The notes under the pieces: model-generated
Seen by the model: only the letters and a program-made list of their open reading frames with translations
Told to the model about the DNA's origin: nothing
The model's database searches: none
Assembly (NCBI RefSeq): GCF_003952005.1
Contig: NZ_QXGJ01000015.1
Span: 1-32,742, forward strand
Direction of reading: 5' to 3'
Source of the DNA: Bifidobacterium callimiconis
Lineage (GTDB): Bacteria; Actinomycetota; Actinomycetes; Actinomycetales; Bifidobacteriaceae
DNA length: 32,742 nt
Made by a program: the position numbers and the translations under genes
Shown here: positions 16,782-24,754 of the stretch, piece by piece
Position numbering within the stretch: the first letter of the stretch is position 1
Layout: every line of letters starts with the position of its first letter

Positions 16782-16835
16782 ATTCAAATTATGATTTGTC
16801 AAATCGTAAATTGTCAAATCATGATTTGACAAATC
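16782..16835 (-). promoter_or_regulatory. AT-rich palindromic operator/promoter of the AAA ATPase gene
   Basis: A 22-bp perfect palindrome (half-site TTGTCAAATCA) lies at 16811-16832; TTGTCAAATC is repeated directly at 16796-16805 and 16811-16820, and ATGATTTGWCAAATC occurs at 16791-16805 and 16821-16835. On the minus strand CATAAT (16793-16788) precedes ATG 16781 by 6 nt. The cluster probably binds a repressor. Confidence 0.65.
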
Positions 16836-16870
16836 GACGGTTGTTGGACGTGCGAATTCGGACAGCTGCT

Positions 16871-16899
16871 TTGGGGGTTCCGCGGCGGCGTGCTAGACT
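16871..16899 (+). promoter_or_regulatory. tRNA-Gly promoter
   Basis: TTGGGG at 16871-16876 and TAGACT at 16894-16899 are separated by 17 bp, placing the transcription start near 16906, about 24 nt before the tRNA. Confidence 0.6.
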
Positions 16900-16929
16900 G
16901 ATTCCTCGCGCCCACAAGGCGCACCTTTC

Positions 16930-17000
16930 GCGGATGTAGTTCATCGGTAGAACGAGAGCTTCCCAAGCTCTAAAGGCGGGTTCGACTCCCGTCATCCGCT
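16930..17000 (+). tRNA. tRNA-Gly (anticodon CCC)
   Basis: The 71-nt cloverleaf folds cleanly: acceptor GCGGATG/CATCCGC, D-arm GTTC/GAAC, anticodon stem AGAGC/GCTCT with loop TTCCCAA giving anticodon CCC (reads GGG), and T-arm with GGTTCGACTCC. The discriminator base is T; CCA is not encoded. It closely resembles E. coli glyU. Confidence 0.95.
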
Positions 17001-17007
17001 CAAACCG

Positions 17008-17036
17008 AAACCGTTGGGAAACCAACGGTTTTCTGC
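17008..17036 (+). terminator. Terminator of tRNA-Gly
   Basis: A 10-bp perfect stem AAACCGTTGG (17008-17017) with loop GAAA and CCAACGGTTT (17022-17031), then TTCTGCGTTT. It starts 8 nt after the tRNA. Confidence 0.85.
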
Positions 17037-17310
17037 GTTTTAGGCCGGGTGCAGACGGTTCCGTGATAACACTTTGCACATCCATTGCACAGTCATGGGG
17101 CAACCATGGGGCAGACAACGGCGTTGCGTGCTGTCTTTCGATATTGCCGAGACGAGGGTTTCCGGTGCGGCCCCTCCCTCAGTCACGCTGCGCGTGACAG
17201 CTCCCTCCCCCGGAGAGAGCACATGCTCGTTACCCTCGTGCTCCCTCCGGGGGAGGGAGCTGGCCGCCGCAGGCGGACTGAGGGAGGGCTTGCTGAGGCG
17301 TGCGGGTCGC
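17037..17310. repeat. Gap with a paired GGGAG modular repeat (17172-17288)
   Basis: No gene is visible. Two half-units face each other: 17172-17222 (CCCTCCCTCAGTC, mini-hairpin, AGCTCCCTCCC, GGAGAGAGCAC) and 17238-17288 (its inverted counterpart with a different mini-hairpin, GGCCGCC/GGCGGAC-like). They are separated by 15 nt, so the whole forms an extended inverted repeat. Around 17092-17118 a short TCATGGGGCAACCATGGGGCAG-like direct duplication (CATGGGGCA twice) is seen. Confidence 0.8.
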
Positions 17311-18246
17311 TCACACCATGGTCATGAAGAGGATGAGGGCGGGGATGATGGCGAACGAGGCGACGGTGGTGAGGATCGTGCCCTTGGCGGGCAGCTTCGG
17401 GTCGCGGCCGTACTGCGCGGCGAACATCGACGCCATCGAACCGGTCGGCATGGCGAACATCACGGTGAACACGCCTAACACGGTCGGATCGGGCACGATC
17501 GGTCGCAGCGCGACGAACAGCGCGGCCGGCACCAGCAGCTGTCGAATGATCGCAAACGGGTAGATGCGCCACTCCGACACGACCTCGCGCAACGGCAGTC
17601 CGGCCACCACCACACCGACCAGAAGCATGGCGATCGGCCCGGTGATGCCGCCCAACGTGGTCAGCGTCTCCTCGATCACGTTCGGCAGATGCAGGCCGGA
17701 GAACAGCAGCGCGAGCGCCAGAACGGCCGCGATCGACGACGGATTCACCGCGGCCTTGAACGGCGCAAGCAGCCCCTGGCGGGTGCCCTTCGGCGAGATC
17801 AGCGCGATGCCGATGCTGTAGAAGAACAGGCTGATCGCGGTGATGAACATGCTCGACAGCAGCACCGAGGCGTTGCCGTAGATCGCCGCCGCCACGGGAA
17901 TGCCGATGAATCCGGTGTTCGTGCACACGCTCATGAACAGGTAGATCGGCCGCTGCTCGAACGGCGTGCGCAGAACCAGGTTGCACAGCGCGCCCGTGAT
18001 GAGCAGCAGGAAGAACTGCGCCGCGCCCAGACCCAGCGACCAGATCACCTGACGGCCGGCGGACGAGACGTCGACGTCGCCCGCGGAGCCGAGGATCATG
18101 CACGGCAGCGTGACGTTGAGCAGCAGCAGTGTGAGCTTGGCCTTGACATGATCGTCGAGATAGCCGAGTTTCGTCGCCGCGAATCCGACGACGGTGATCG
18201 CGACCAGAACCACCATCTGCGTGATCGCGCCGGTCAGATCAACCAT
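17311..18246 (-). CDS. Auxin-efflux-carrier (AEC) family transporter
   Basis: Membrane transporter of about 311 aa with 10 predicted hydrophobic helices in two halves, the expected size for bacterial AEC/BASS-fold proteins. N-terminal features: VVGFAATKLGYLDD, then LTLLLLNVTLPCMI, a family-typical helix with a conserved Pro. The middle has NTGFIGIPVAAAIYG, also characteristic; the C-terminal half includes MPTGSMASMFAAQYG and ends in hydrophobic LILFMTMV. Bacterial members move malate, malonate or other organic anions; the substrate here cannot be inferred. Start ATG 18246 was chosen because the hydrophobic core begins there; an in-frame ATG at 18312 would add a polar 22-residue tail. It is divergent from the cutinase-like gene, with about 160 bp between them. 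Confidence 0.88.
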   Translation of the reverse strand: MVDLTGAITQMVVLVAITVVGFAATKLGYLDDHVKAKLTLLLLNVTLPCMILGSAGDVDVSSAGRQVIWSLGLGAAQFFLLLITGALCNLVLRTPFEQRPIYLFMSVCTNTGFIGIPVAAAIYGNASVLLSSMFITAISLFFYSIGIALISPKGTRQGLLAPFKAAVNPSSIAAVLALALLFSGLHLPNVIEETLTTLGGITGPIAMLLVGVVVAGLPLREVVSEWRIYPFAIIRQLLVPAALFVALRPIVPDPTVLGVFTVMFAMPTGSMASMFAAQYGRDPKLPAKGTILTTVASFAIIPALILFMTMV

Positions 18247-18409
18247 GTGTCGCCTACGTTCGGATTGGGTGATGTGCGTTGTCTGCGTTTGGTCGTCTGC
18301 GTTCGGTTTCATTCAACGACTGAGCTGGCGGGATGTCCAATACGCATGTGGAATGCGATGGAATGCTTGAAGGGTATGGGATAGGAGTTGGGCGCGGTAT
18401 GGTCGGGGT

Positions 18410-19267
18410 ATGCGGTTGTGGAAAAAATTGGCGGTGGGCGCGGTTATGGCGATGATGTTGCCGTTGGCGGCGTGTTCGTTCGGTGGGAATGACGGGAGCG
18501 ATGCGTCGAATGCTTCGGGGAATCCAACAGCATCGTCTTCCGCCTCGAGTGCCGGTTCCGGATCATCTGGGAATCCCACCGGGAATGGTGGCTCAACCGC
18601 CGACTCCACGCAACGCAACTGGGGAGATTCCGGCTGCGATGCGTCCAAGGCCGTGCGCGTGATCATCGTGCGCGGCACCGGCGAAAACGCCGATGACGGA
18701 CTGCTCAATCCGGTGGCCGCCGACATCGCCAACGCCTTCCCGAACAACGTGCAGACCACCAGCCTCGACTACCCGGCCACATTCGATCTGAACAGCGTGA
18801 ACGACGGTGTGACCGCGCTCGTCGCCATGATGGGCGGCGGCGCGCAGCAATGTCCCAATCAGAAAACCGTGCTACTCGGCTTCTCACAGGGCGCGGCCGT
18901 GGTCGGAGACGCGCTGTCCAAACCGAAATACCGGCTCAACACCGCGGGCACATCGGACCTCATTCCGCAGAGGGCCGCCGACAACATGCTTGCCACGGTG
19001 CTCTACGGCGACCCGCGTTTCAACGGCAAGGCCGACTATAACGCCGGCGGGTTCGACGCGACGAAGAACGGCATGCTCGCCCCGCGCAGTCTCAAAGCGC
19101 TCGCCGCATACGCCAGGACCAACCGCATCGTCGACTACTGCGCGGCGAACGACATCGTCTGTCAGGAGGGCGGTGTGGAGGACGGTCATCGCAGCTACTT
19201 CTCTGACGGCACGCGCGATCAAGGCACGGCCTTCGCCGTCGAGCGGATCCGCGCGGCCGGTCTGTAG
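18410..19267 (+). CDS. Cutinase-like alpha/beta-hydrolase lipoprotein
   Basis: Secreted, lipid-anchored hydrolase of 285 aa. Residues 1-21 are a lipoprotein signal peptide with lipobox LAAC (Cys22); a Ser/Gly/Asn-rich linker to about residue 75 follows. The rest is a cutinase-family domain: CDASKAVRVIIVRGTGE, the nucleophile elbow GFSQGAAV (Ser159), and a C-terminal CAANDIVCQ with paired cysteines before a His (DGHRSYF). Cutinase relatives act on esters, including lipids in mycobacteria; the substrate here is unknown. The start is ATG 18410, with TATGGT (18398-18403) 6 nt upstream as a possible -10 and no clear Shine-Dalgarno, so it may be leaderless. It stands alone. Confidence 0.87.
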   Translation: MRLWKKLAVGAVMAMMLPLAACSFGGNDGSDASNASGNPTASSSASSAGSGSSGNPTGNGGSTADSTQRNWGDSGCDASKAVRVIIVRGTGENADDGLLNPVAADIANAFPNNVQTTSLDYPATFDLNSVNDGVTALVAMMGGGAQQCPNQKTVLLGFSQGAAVVGDALSKPKYRLNTAGTSDLIPQRAADNMLATVLYGDPRFNGKADYNAGGFDATKNGMLAPRSLKALAAYARTNRIVDYCAANDIVCQEGGVEDGHRSYFSDGTRDQGTAFAVERIRAAGL

Positions 19268-19596
19268 CCGCGATCGTCGATTCGAGTCGGGTGATCATCG
19301 AACGATCATGCCGGAACACGGTCGGCGCATTCGTCTGCAAACGGTCCACATTATTCACATATGCGGTCGAATAGTGAGATATGAGTGGGGTGATAGGTGG
19401 GGCAGAAGGGTGGCACAGATGTGTTTGTGCACATTTTGTTCGTTGTTGTACCGTTTGTAGGTTGTCGTGCACGTGTGCGGAACATTCGCCGGGTATAACG
19501 GAGAAAAACGGATGGGTGTTCATCCATGCAAACGATGACATGACGCATGGCAGTGCATGACGGTCATGATGACGATGATGACAACTGGAGGACTTG
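19268..19596 (+). promoter_or_regulatory. Gene-free stretch before the inositol-phosphatase gene
   Basis: No convincing gene. TATAAC at 19494-19499 is a reasonable -10 candidate for the downstream gene. The stretch 19350-19480 is AT-richer, with two GTGGGG repeats near 19386-19401. Shine-Dalgarno GGAGG lies at 19587-19591, 5 nt before ATG 19597. Confidence 0.4.
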
Positions 19597-20391
19597 ATGG
19601 CGAGTGCGGAACAAGTCGATATGACGGTGCTGGACGAGGTGGTTCGTGAGGCGTCGCGCCGATATATGTTCGACGCGGTGGCCGTGCATCGCATCCGACT
19701 CAAGGGGCCGGCCGACTATGTGACGGAGGTCGATTCCTCCATTCAGAACTACATCAAGAACGAACTGGCCGAACGCTACCCCGACATTCAGTTCACCGGC
19801 GAGGAGAACAACGATCAGGACGCCGACTTCGGCGGACTGGTCTGGGCGCTCGACCCGGTGGACGGCACCACGAACCTGATCCACCACATGCATCACAGCG
19901 CGATCTCGCTGGCGCTGCTCGACGGCGGCAATGTGGTCAAGGCGATGATCTACCAGCCGTATCTGGACGAGATGTTCACCGCGGAACTCGGCAAGGGCGC
20001 GTTCCTCAACGGCAAGCCGATCCACGTGAGCGCCGTGGCCGATCTCGGCATGGCGCTGATCGGCCTGGGCACCTCGCACAAGGGCATCAACCGTTCCGAG
20101 GCCGCCGCACAGTTCAACATGTTCGGCAAGGTGTTCGAGCAGTGCGCCGACATCCGTCGCAGTGGATCCGCATCGCTTGATCTGGCGTGGGTGGCCGCCG
20201 GCCGTCTCGACGGATTCCTGGAACGCGACGTGAAGCTGTGGGATCACGCGGCCGGACGACTGCTCGTCACCGAGGCCGGCGGTGTGGTGACCAACTGGCA
20301 GGGCGGGGACCTCGGCAGCGCCATCCACACCAGCATCGTGGCGGGCAACCCGTACGTGGCGGAGCACCTGCGCGAGGTGTTCCTGCAGTAG
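19597..20391 (+). CDS. Inositol monophosphatase family protein
   Basis: Mg-dependent, Li-sensitive-type phosphatase of 264 aa, the normal size. Metal-binding motifs are in place: TGEENN (about residue 67), WALDPVDGTTN (about 84-94) with the Asp-Pro-x-Asp-Gly-Thr signature, and the C-terminal LWDHAAGRLLVTEAGG. Members hydrolyse inositol-1-phosphate, histidinol phosphate or fructose-1,6-bisphosphate; motifs do not separate these. In actinobacteria histidinol-phosphatase is a frequent role, but no histidine gene is nearby. Start ATG 19597 has GGAGG 5 nt upstream; an in-frame TTG immediately before is less likely. Beyond the stop lies a TAGTGTGA palindrome and then a GGGAG repeat. Confidence 0.92.
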   Translation: MASAEQVDMTVLDEVVREASRRYMFDAVAVHRIRLKGPADYVTEVDSSIQNYIKNELAERYPDIQFTGEENNDQDADFGGLVWALDPVDGTTNLIHHMHHSAISLALLDGGNVVKAMIYQPYLDEMFTAELGKGAFLNGKPIHVSAVADLGMALIGLGTSHKGINRSEAAAQFNMFGKVFEQCADIRRSGSASLDLAWVAAGRLDGFLERDVKLWDHAAGRLLVTEAGGVVTNWQGGDLGSAIHTSIVAGNPYVAEHLREVFLQ

Positions 20392-20443
20392 GGAGCGCCG
20401 GCTGGCTGGGGGGGGCTGGGGTGAGCCCCAATCCCTCTTGATT

Positions 20444-20465
20444 TCCTAGTGTGATCACACTAGGA
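20444..20465. promoter_or_regulatory. 22-bp palindrome sharing the lysR operator core
   Basis: Perfect palindrome TCCTAGTGTGA and its inverse. The central 16 bp TAGTGTGATCACACTA are identical to the core at 11797-11812 in front of the LysR gene. It lies 53 nt after the inositol-phosphatase gene and before no obvious promoter. Confidence 0.75.
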
Positions 20466-20487
20466 GAGGAGTGGGCTGGATGGGGCC

Positions 20488-20615
20488 GGAGCCCTCCCTC
20501 AGTCCAGCCTGCGGCTGGCCAGCTCCCTCCCTCGGAGGGAGCACGCAGAAAAGCGGGGTTCTCCCTCCATGGGAGGGAGATGTCGCGACGAATGTCGTGA
20601 CAGAGGGAAGGCTCC
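20488..20615. repeat. Paired GGGAG modular repeat, mixed subtypes
   Basis: Outer GGAGCC/GGCTCC enclose two half-units in inverted arrangement: 20492-20544 (CAGTC, mini-hairpin, AGCTCCCTCC, GGAGGGAGCAC) and 20558-20610 (GTTCTCCCTCC, GGAGGGAGATGTC, mini-hairpin, GACAGAGGGA). The first has the AGCT/AGCAC version, the second the ATCT/AGAAC version. It lies between convergent genes and may act as a terminator for both. Confidence 0.8.
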
Positions 20616-20657
20616 CCACCCGCATACAGTCCGGTTTCCGCGCAGACTTGGCGCCGA

Positions 20658-22583
20658 CTACTTGGTCGTGGCCGTTGTGGACTTCGTCGCGGAGGGCTTG
20701 GATTTCGCCGATGCCGATGCCGACGCCGACGTGGTGTCGTTGGCGGCGGCGGGAACGGGCTGATTCTCGGTCACGTGCTGCGGGAACGTGCCATCAAGCT
20801 TGATCAGCTCGGACACGGTCACGAACGTGAAGCCCTCGTTCTTCAGATCGTCGATGATGCGTGGCAGCGCGTCCACGTCCTGCGATCGGTCACCGCCGCC
20901 GTCATGCATGAGCACGATCGAACCGTTCTTCGCATGATTCAGCACGGCGTCGTGGATCTTGTCCGGACCGGGCCGGCGCCAATCCTCCGTATCAATGCTC
21001 CACAGCACGTTCATGCTGATCAAATCCGTCGAATCCACCCACTGCTGCGCCTCGAACGCGCCGTACGGGGAACGGAACATACGGCCCGTCGCCCCCGTGT
21101 TCGCCGCGATCGGCGCGAACGAATTGTTGATCTCATTACGCAGATCATCGCGCGACAGCTTCGGCAGATACTTGTGGCTCACCGAATGGCTCGCCACCTC
21201 GTTGCCGGCCGCCGCCACGGCCTTCTCCTGATCGGGGAACTCGGTGCCCTGCTCACTCAGGTTGAAGAACGTGGCATGCACGCCCTTCTCGTTGAGAATA
21301 TTGAGAATGTCCTGCGTGTACTTGCTCGGACCATCATCGAACGTGAGCGCGATGTACTTCTTGCCATCCTGCGGATTCGGGCTCTTAGTGGTCACCTTGA
21401 AGTTCACCGGCTCCTTGAGCACCTTCTTGTCGGCCGTCTCCTTGGACTTCTTGCCGACCCACTGCTCCTTGACGCCGTCCACGCCTTGCTGCTCCACGTA
21501 CTGGATCGTACCGCCGCCCTTGAGATTGATGTCGTTGCCGAACGGAATCGCCGCCTTGATCACCGTATGCGGTTCGGTCACGTCCTTGCCGTCCTTGACG
21601 AACAGCGCATCGCCGTCGGTGAGACGGGTCGCCGCCAGATCAGACGATTTGATCGCCGTGCTGCCAAGCGTGACGGAGTAGCGCTCACCGCCGTTCTCGT
21701 CCAGCGTCTTGCCGGTGACCGACAGCATGCGTCCGGCCTTGGTGCCGAAGCCGTCGCTATGGCTGAGCAGCGTGGCGATCGACGTGTTGATACGGGTGTT
21801 GACCTGCTCGCCGTTCACGGTAACGGTGATCGGGCGCAGACGGTTCTCCCACATCCAGAAGCCGGTGCACGTGGCCGCCGCCACGATCACCATGGTCAGC
21901 ACGATCACCACGCATTTGCGGGCGACGGTCCAGCCGTGCGGCGCCAAGGCGGTGGAGATGGCGGCCTTGGCGGTTGCGGGAGACTCCGGTATCGACTGTG
22001 CTGACTGCGCTGACTGCGCCGACCGTGCCGACGGAGTGGGTTCCGACGATGGCTGGAAGACCGGCAACGATATGCGGCGGGGTGCGGCGGGCCTGGGCGC
22101 TGGTGCCGGTTTCGGCGCGGCTGGCGCGGATTCGGCTGGCACCGACTTGGCTGACTTGGCTTGCGCTGGCACCGGCCCGCGAACAGACTCGCCGCGTGCA
22201 ACGGCATCGTCCGCAAATACGTCACGCGTGCGCGGACCGGTCGTCTCGGTGGCCTTGGGCTGAGCGGTCTTCACCGGATCGACGATCTCAGGTCGACCGG
22301 CCGGTTCCCGCTCTGCCTGCGGTCCCTGACTCTCCCGCTCGTTCCGTACGGCCTGCTCGTGCGCCTTCTCCTGGGCTTCCTCGCGGGCTGCGCGGCTGAA
22401 CCTCCAGAAGAATCCACGCTGCCGGGGATTGCCGGCGTCATCGTAATACGCGCCGCGCGCGCTGCCTCCGAAATGCAGTTCCTCCACATGCTCCGGCGTC
22501 TGGTGCCCGCCACGTTCCGCGGGCTGACCCATCGTTTCGTTATTCACATCGCCGTCGTTCGCACGATCATTCGGGGATGCCAT
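20658..22583 (-). CDS. Membrane-anchored polysaccharide deacetylase (NodB domain)
   Basis: Cell-surface carbohydrate esterase of about 641 aa, probably removing N-acetyl groups from peptidoglycan or another glycan. Residues 1-220 are a charged, Pro/Ala-rich cytoplasmic tail; a single membrane helix follows (CVVIVLTMVIVAAATCTGFW); then an extracytoplasmic region with a beta-rich repeat starting RPITVTVNGEQVNTR. The C-terminal 200 residues are the NodB domain: ALTFDDGPS (catalytic Asp), SHSVSHKYLP (metal His pair), MFRSPYGAF, DTEDWRRPG and IVLMHDGGG. The tail ends in Ala/Ser/Thr/Lys-rich low complexity. Start ATG 22583 has AAAGGG upstream; a GTG 27 nt earlier is less likely. It resembles PgdA-type enzymes that give lysozyme resistance; the substrate is inferred. 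Confidence 0.9.
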   Translation of the reverse strand: MASPNDRANDGDVNNETMGQPAERGGHQTPEHVEELHFGGSARGAYYDDAGNPRQRGFFWRFSRAAREEAQEKAHEQAVRNERESQGPQAEREPAGRPEIVDPVKTAQPKATETTGPRTRDVFADDAVARGESVRGPVPAQAKSAKSVPAESAPAAPKPAPAPRPAAPRRISLPVFQPSSEPTPSARSAQSAQSAQSIPESPATAKAAISTALAPHGWTVARKCVVIVLTMVIVAAATCTGFWMWENRLRPITVTVNGEQVNTRINTSIATLLSHSDGFGTKAGRMLSVTGKTLDENGGERYSVTLGSTAIKSSDLAATRLTDGDALFVKDGKDVTEPHTVIKAAIPFGNDINLKGGGTIQYVEQQGVDGVKEQWVGKKSKETADKKVLKEPVNFKVTTKSPNPQDGKKYIALTFDDGPSKYTQDILNILNEKGVHATFFNLSEQGTEFPDQEKAVAAAGNEVASHSVSHKYLPKLSRDDLRNEINNSFAPIAANTGATGRMFRSPYGAFEAQQWVDSTDLISMNVLWSIDTEDWRRPGPDKIHDAVLNHAKNGSIVLMHDGGGDRSQDVDALPRIIDDLKNEGFTFVTVSELIKLDGTFPQHVTENQPVPAAANDTTSASASASAKSKPSATKSTTATTK

Positions 22584-22857
22584 GTCTACCGACCCTTTCG
22601 AGACTCCCACTAAAAAATTGCTTCGTCTTTTTCTCCTGTATCAGTGTAGGAGGGGACGGACCGTGTCGGCGCGGCGATCGTGGTGGATACTGTGAAGAGA
22701 TTCGGCAGACGTTTGCCATGACATGACGAAACCGAAACGGACAACGACGGCCACACCGTTGAATATGAGATCGAAACATAATCGGTTCAGGGTTTACGGT
22801 AACCTGTTTGCGGCGTAAACGCGCGGTTTCGCAGGTTCGCAGGATTCGGAGGAAATC
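22584..22857. promoter_or_regulatory. Divergent deacetylase/purA promoter region
   Basis: About 270 bp without a gene. It contains AT-richer stretches at 22610-22650 and 22755-22800, likely for the two promoters, but I cannot assign boxes with confidence. No purine (guanine/PRPP) riboswitch is recognised. GGAGGA lies at 22848-22853 as the purA Shine-Dalgarno. Confidence 0.4.
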
Positions 22858-24159
22858 ATGCCTGGAATTATTTTGATCGGTGCTCAGTGGGGCGACGAAG
22901 GCAAGGGCAAGGCCACGGACCTCATCGGAACCAAGGTGGATTACGTCGCTCGCTTCAACGGTGGCAACAACGCCGGCCACACCGTGGTCGTCGGCAACGA
23001 ATCGTACGCACTGCACCTGCTGCCGTCCGGCATCATCAGCCCGAACGTGACCCCCGTCATCGGCAACGGCGTGGTGGTGGACCCCGAGGTGCTGTTCCAG
23101 GAGATCGAAGGACTTGAATCGCGCGGCGTGGACTGCTCCCGACTGCTGGTGAGCGAATCCGCGCACATCATCGCGCCCTACCACCGCACGCTCGACAAGG
23201 TGACCGAGCGCTTCCTTGGCAAGCACAAGATCGGCACCACCGGCCGCGGCATCGGACCGGCCTACGCCGACAAGATCAACCGCGTGGGCATCCGCGTGCA
23301 TGACCTCTTCAACGCCGAGCACCTGCACGACAAGGTGGAGGCCAGCCTGCACCAGAAGAACCAGATGCTCGTGAAGCTGTACAACCGTCGTCCGATCGAC
23401 GTGGACCAGACCACCGACGAGCTGCTCGCGCTCGGCGAGCGTCTGCGCCCGTACGTGACCAACACGTCGCTCGTGCTCAACAAGGCGCTCGACGCCGGCA
23501 AGACCGTGCTGTTCGAGGGTGGCCAGGCCACCATGCTCGACGTGGACCACGGCACCTATCCGTTCGTGACCTCCTCCAACCCGACCGCCGGCGGCGCCTG
23601 CACCGGCACCGGCGTGGGCCCTACCAAGATCGATCGCGTGATCGCCGTGGCCAAGGCCTACACCACCCGCGTGGGCGAGGGCCCGTTCCCGACCGAGCTG
23701 TTCGACGAGCAGGGCGACTGGCTGCGCGCCCAGGGCCATGAGTACGGCGTGACCACCGGACGTCCGCGCCGCTGCGGCTGGTTCGACGCCGTGGTGACCC
23801 GCTACGCCTCCCAGGTCAACGGTCTGACCGACCTGGTGCTCACCAAGCTCGACGTGCTCACCGGTCTCAAGACCATTCCGGTGTGCGTGGCGTACGACGT
23901 GGAGAACGCGGACGGCACCCACACCCGCTACGACGACATGCCGTGCGACCAGGCCGCCTTCGCCGCGGCTAAGCCGATCTACGAGGAGCTGCCGGGCTGG
24001 GAGGAGGACATCTCCCAGGTGCACCGCTTCGAGGACCTGCCGGCCACCTGCCAGGCGTACGTGAAGCGTCTCGAGGAGATCTCCAACTGCCGCATCTCCG
24101 CGATCGGCACCGGTCCGCAGCGTGACCACATCATCTCGGTGCACTCGCTGATCGACTAG
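22858..24159 (+). CDS. purA: Adenylosuccinate synthetase
   Basis: First committed step from IMP to AMP: IMP + aspartate + GTP to adenylosuccinate. 433 aa, standard length. Signatures: P-loop-like [17 protein letters not shown] near the N-terminus with catalytic Asp, [40 protein letters not shown], the GPFPTEL loop, [12 protein letters not shown] and the guanine-binding LTKLDVL. Start ATG 22858 has GGAGGA 5 nt upstream. It is monocistronic with a strong terminator 25 nt after the stop. Identity is certain. Confidence 0.98.
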   Translation: MPGIILIGAQWGDEGKGKATDLIGTKVDYVARFNGGNNAGHTVVVGNESYALHLLPSGIISPNVTPVIGNGVVVDPEVLFQEIEGLESRGVDCSRLLVSESAHIIAPYHRTLDKVTERFLGKHKIGTTGRGIGPAYADKINRVGIRVHDLFNAEHLHDKVEASLHQKNQMLVKLYNRRPIDVDQTTDELLALGERLRPYVTNTSLVLNKALDAGKTVLFEGGQATMLDVDHGTYPFVTSSNPTAGGACTGTGVGPTKIDRVIAVAKAYTTRVGEGPFPTELFDEQGDWLRAQGHEYGVTTGRPRRCGWFDAVVTRYASQVNGLTDLVLTKLDVLTGLKTIPVCVAYDVENADGTHTRYDDMPCDQAAFAAAKPIYEELPGWEEDISQVHRFEDLPATCQAYVKRLEEISNCRISAIGTGPQRDHIISVHSLID

Positions 24160-24184
24160 TCGAGGATCGATTCCGCGATTTCGT

Positions 24185-24228
24185 AATCCCGTTCCGGGCC
24201 CTGCATAACAGGGTTTGGAACGGGATTT
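24185..24228 (+). terminator. purA terminator (two-tier hairpin)
   Basis: Outer stem AATCCCGTTCC (24185-24195) with GGAACGGGATT (24217-24227); inside it a second stem GCCCTG/CAGGGT with loop CATAA. TTTGTCG follows. Confidence 0.85.
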
Positions 24229-24328
24229 GTCGTATTCCGGGGGGTTCGTGCTTCGAACTGTGCTGGAACCGTGAATGAATGGCAACGCGCCGTAACCTCA
24301 CCATCTTCGATGGGTCGGTTTCCGGAAG

Positions 24329-24414
24329 AAAAATCGCACAACTGCAAAGTACCGAAATTGGAGGCCTTACTTTTCAACGGTTGTTGTGAGCTACTTTGCA
24401 GTTGTGTGATTTTT
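24329..24414. repeat. Long hairpin element 1
   Basis: Arms 24329-24351 and 24392-24414 pair over 23 bp with one mismatch, enclosing a 40-nt loop. Read on the plus strand the loop begins CCGAAAT and contains TTTTCAAC, matching the loop of element 2 read on the minus strand, although most of the arm sequence differs between the two. Confidence 0.85.
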
Positions 24415-24436
24415 TATGGGCGGTCTCAGGGTGGGG

Positions 24437-24515
24437 CGGTTCACAAATCGAAGATACCCGGAAGAAGCTGTTGAAAAATGAGCCTTGGATTTCGGTATCT
24501 TCGATTTGTGAACCG
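24437..24515. repeat. Long hairpin element 2 (inverted relative of element 1)
   Basis: Arms 24437-24458 and 24494-24515 form a perfect 22-bp stem around a 35-nt loop. It is oriented opposite to element 1, 22 nt away. The loop and the CACAA at the arm base are shared with element 1, and the remaining arm bases have changed on both sides so that pairing is kept. Confidence 0.85.
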
Positions 24516-24631
24516 GCTCCCCGCCCAAGCACCTTTTTCTTGGTCGGGAATGTTCCCTTTTCTGTATGATTCCGCACATTTCCTACCATCCGAACTTGCG
24601 CATGCCCCGCGGGCGGCCTATATTGGGCCGC

Positions 24632-24754
24632 GGTGATGGAACTCACCGGGGTGTCTGACGGTGATTTCACGACCGTGAGCGAATGCATGCGGCGCATGCG
24701 AGGCCGGTCGTGCGGGTCGGGCATCCGAACCGCATTTCCGCTGATGGTTCCTAC
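24632..24754 (+). ncRNA. Probable fluoride riboswitch (crcB motif) with enlarged interior
   Basis: The 5' block GGTGATGGAACTCACC (24632-24647) and 3' block CTGATGGTTCCTAC (24741-24754) match the conserved ends of the crcB motif (GGNGATGG...CNCC and GCTGATG..CCTAC). GGAAC in the first loop can pair with GTTCC in the second block, as in known fluoride aptamers. About 93 nt separate the blocks, more than in the compact examples I recall, so an extra stem is likely. It precedes two crcB genes, exactly the expected target. A 270-nt leader follows before the start codon. Confidence 0.75.

Noticed and set aside
16819..17118. Reverse-strand open frame with the string TGVEPAFRAWEALVLPMNYI
   Set aside because: It is the antisense of the tRNA-Gly gene; this is a familiar spurious protein, not a gene.
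15285..17300. Integrated genomic island at tRNA-Gly
   Set aside because: No integrase and no repeated tRNA 3' end was found on the far side of the ATPase gene.
19385..19410. MraZ-box-like GTGGGG repeats
   Set aside because: Only two clear copies with 10-nt spacing and no mraZ or division gene downstream.
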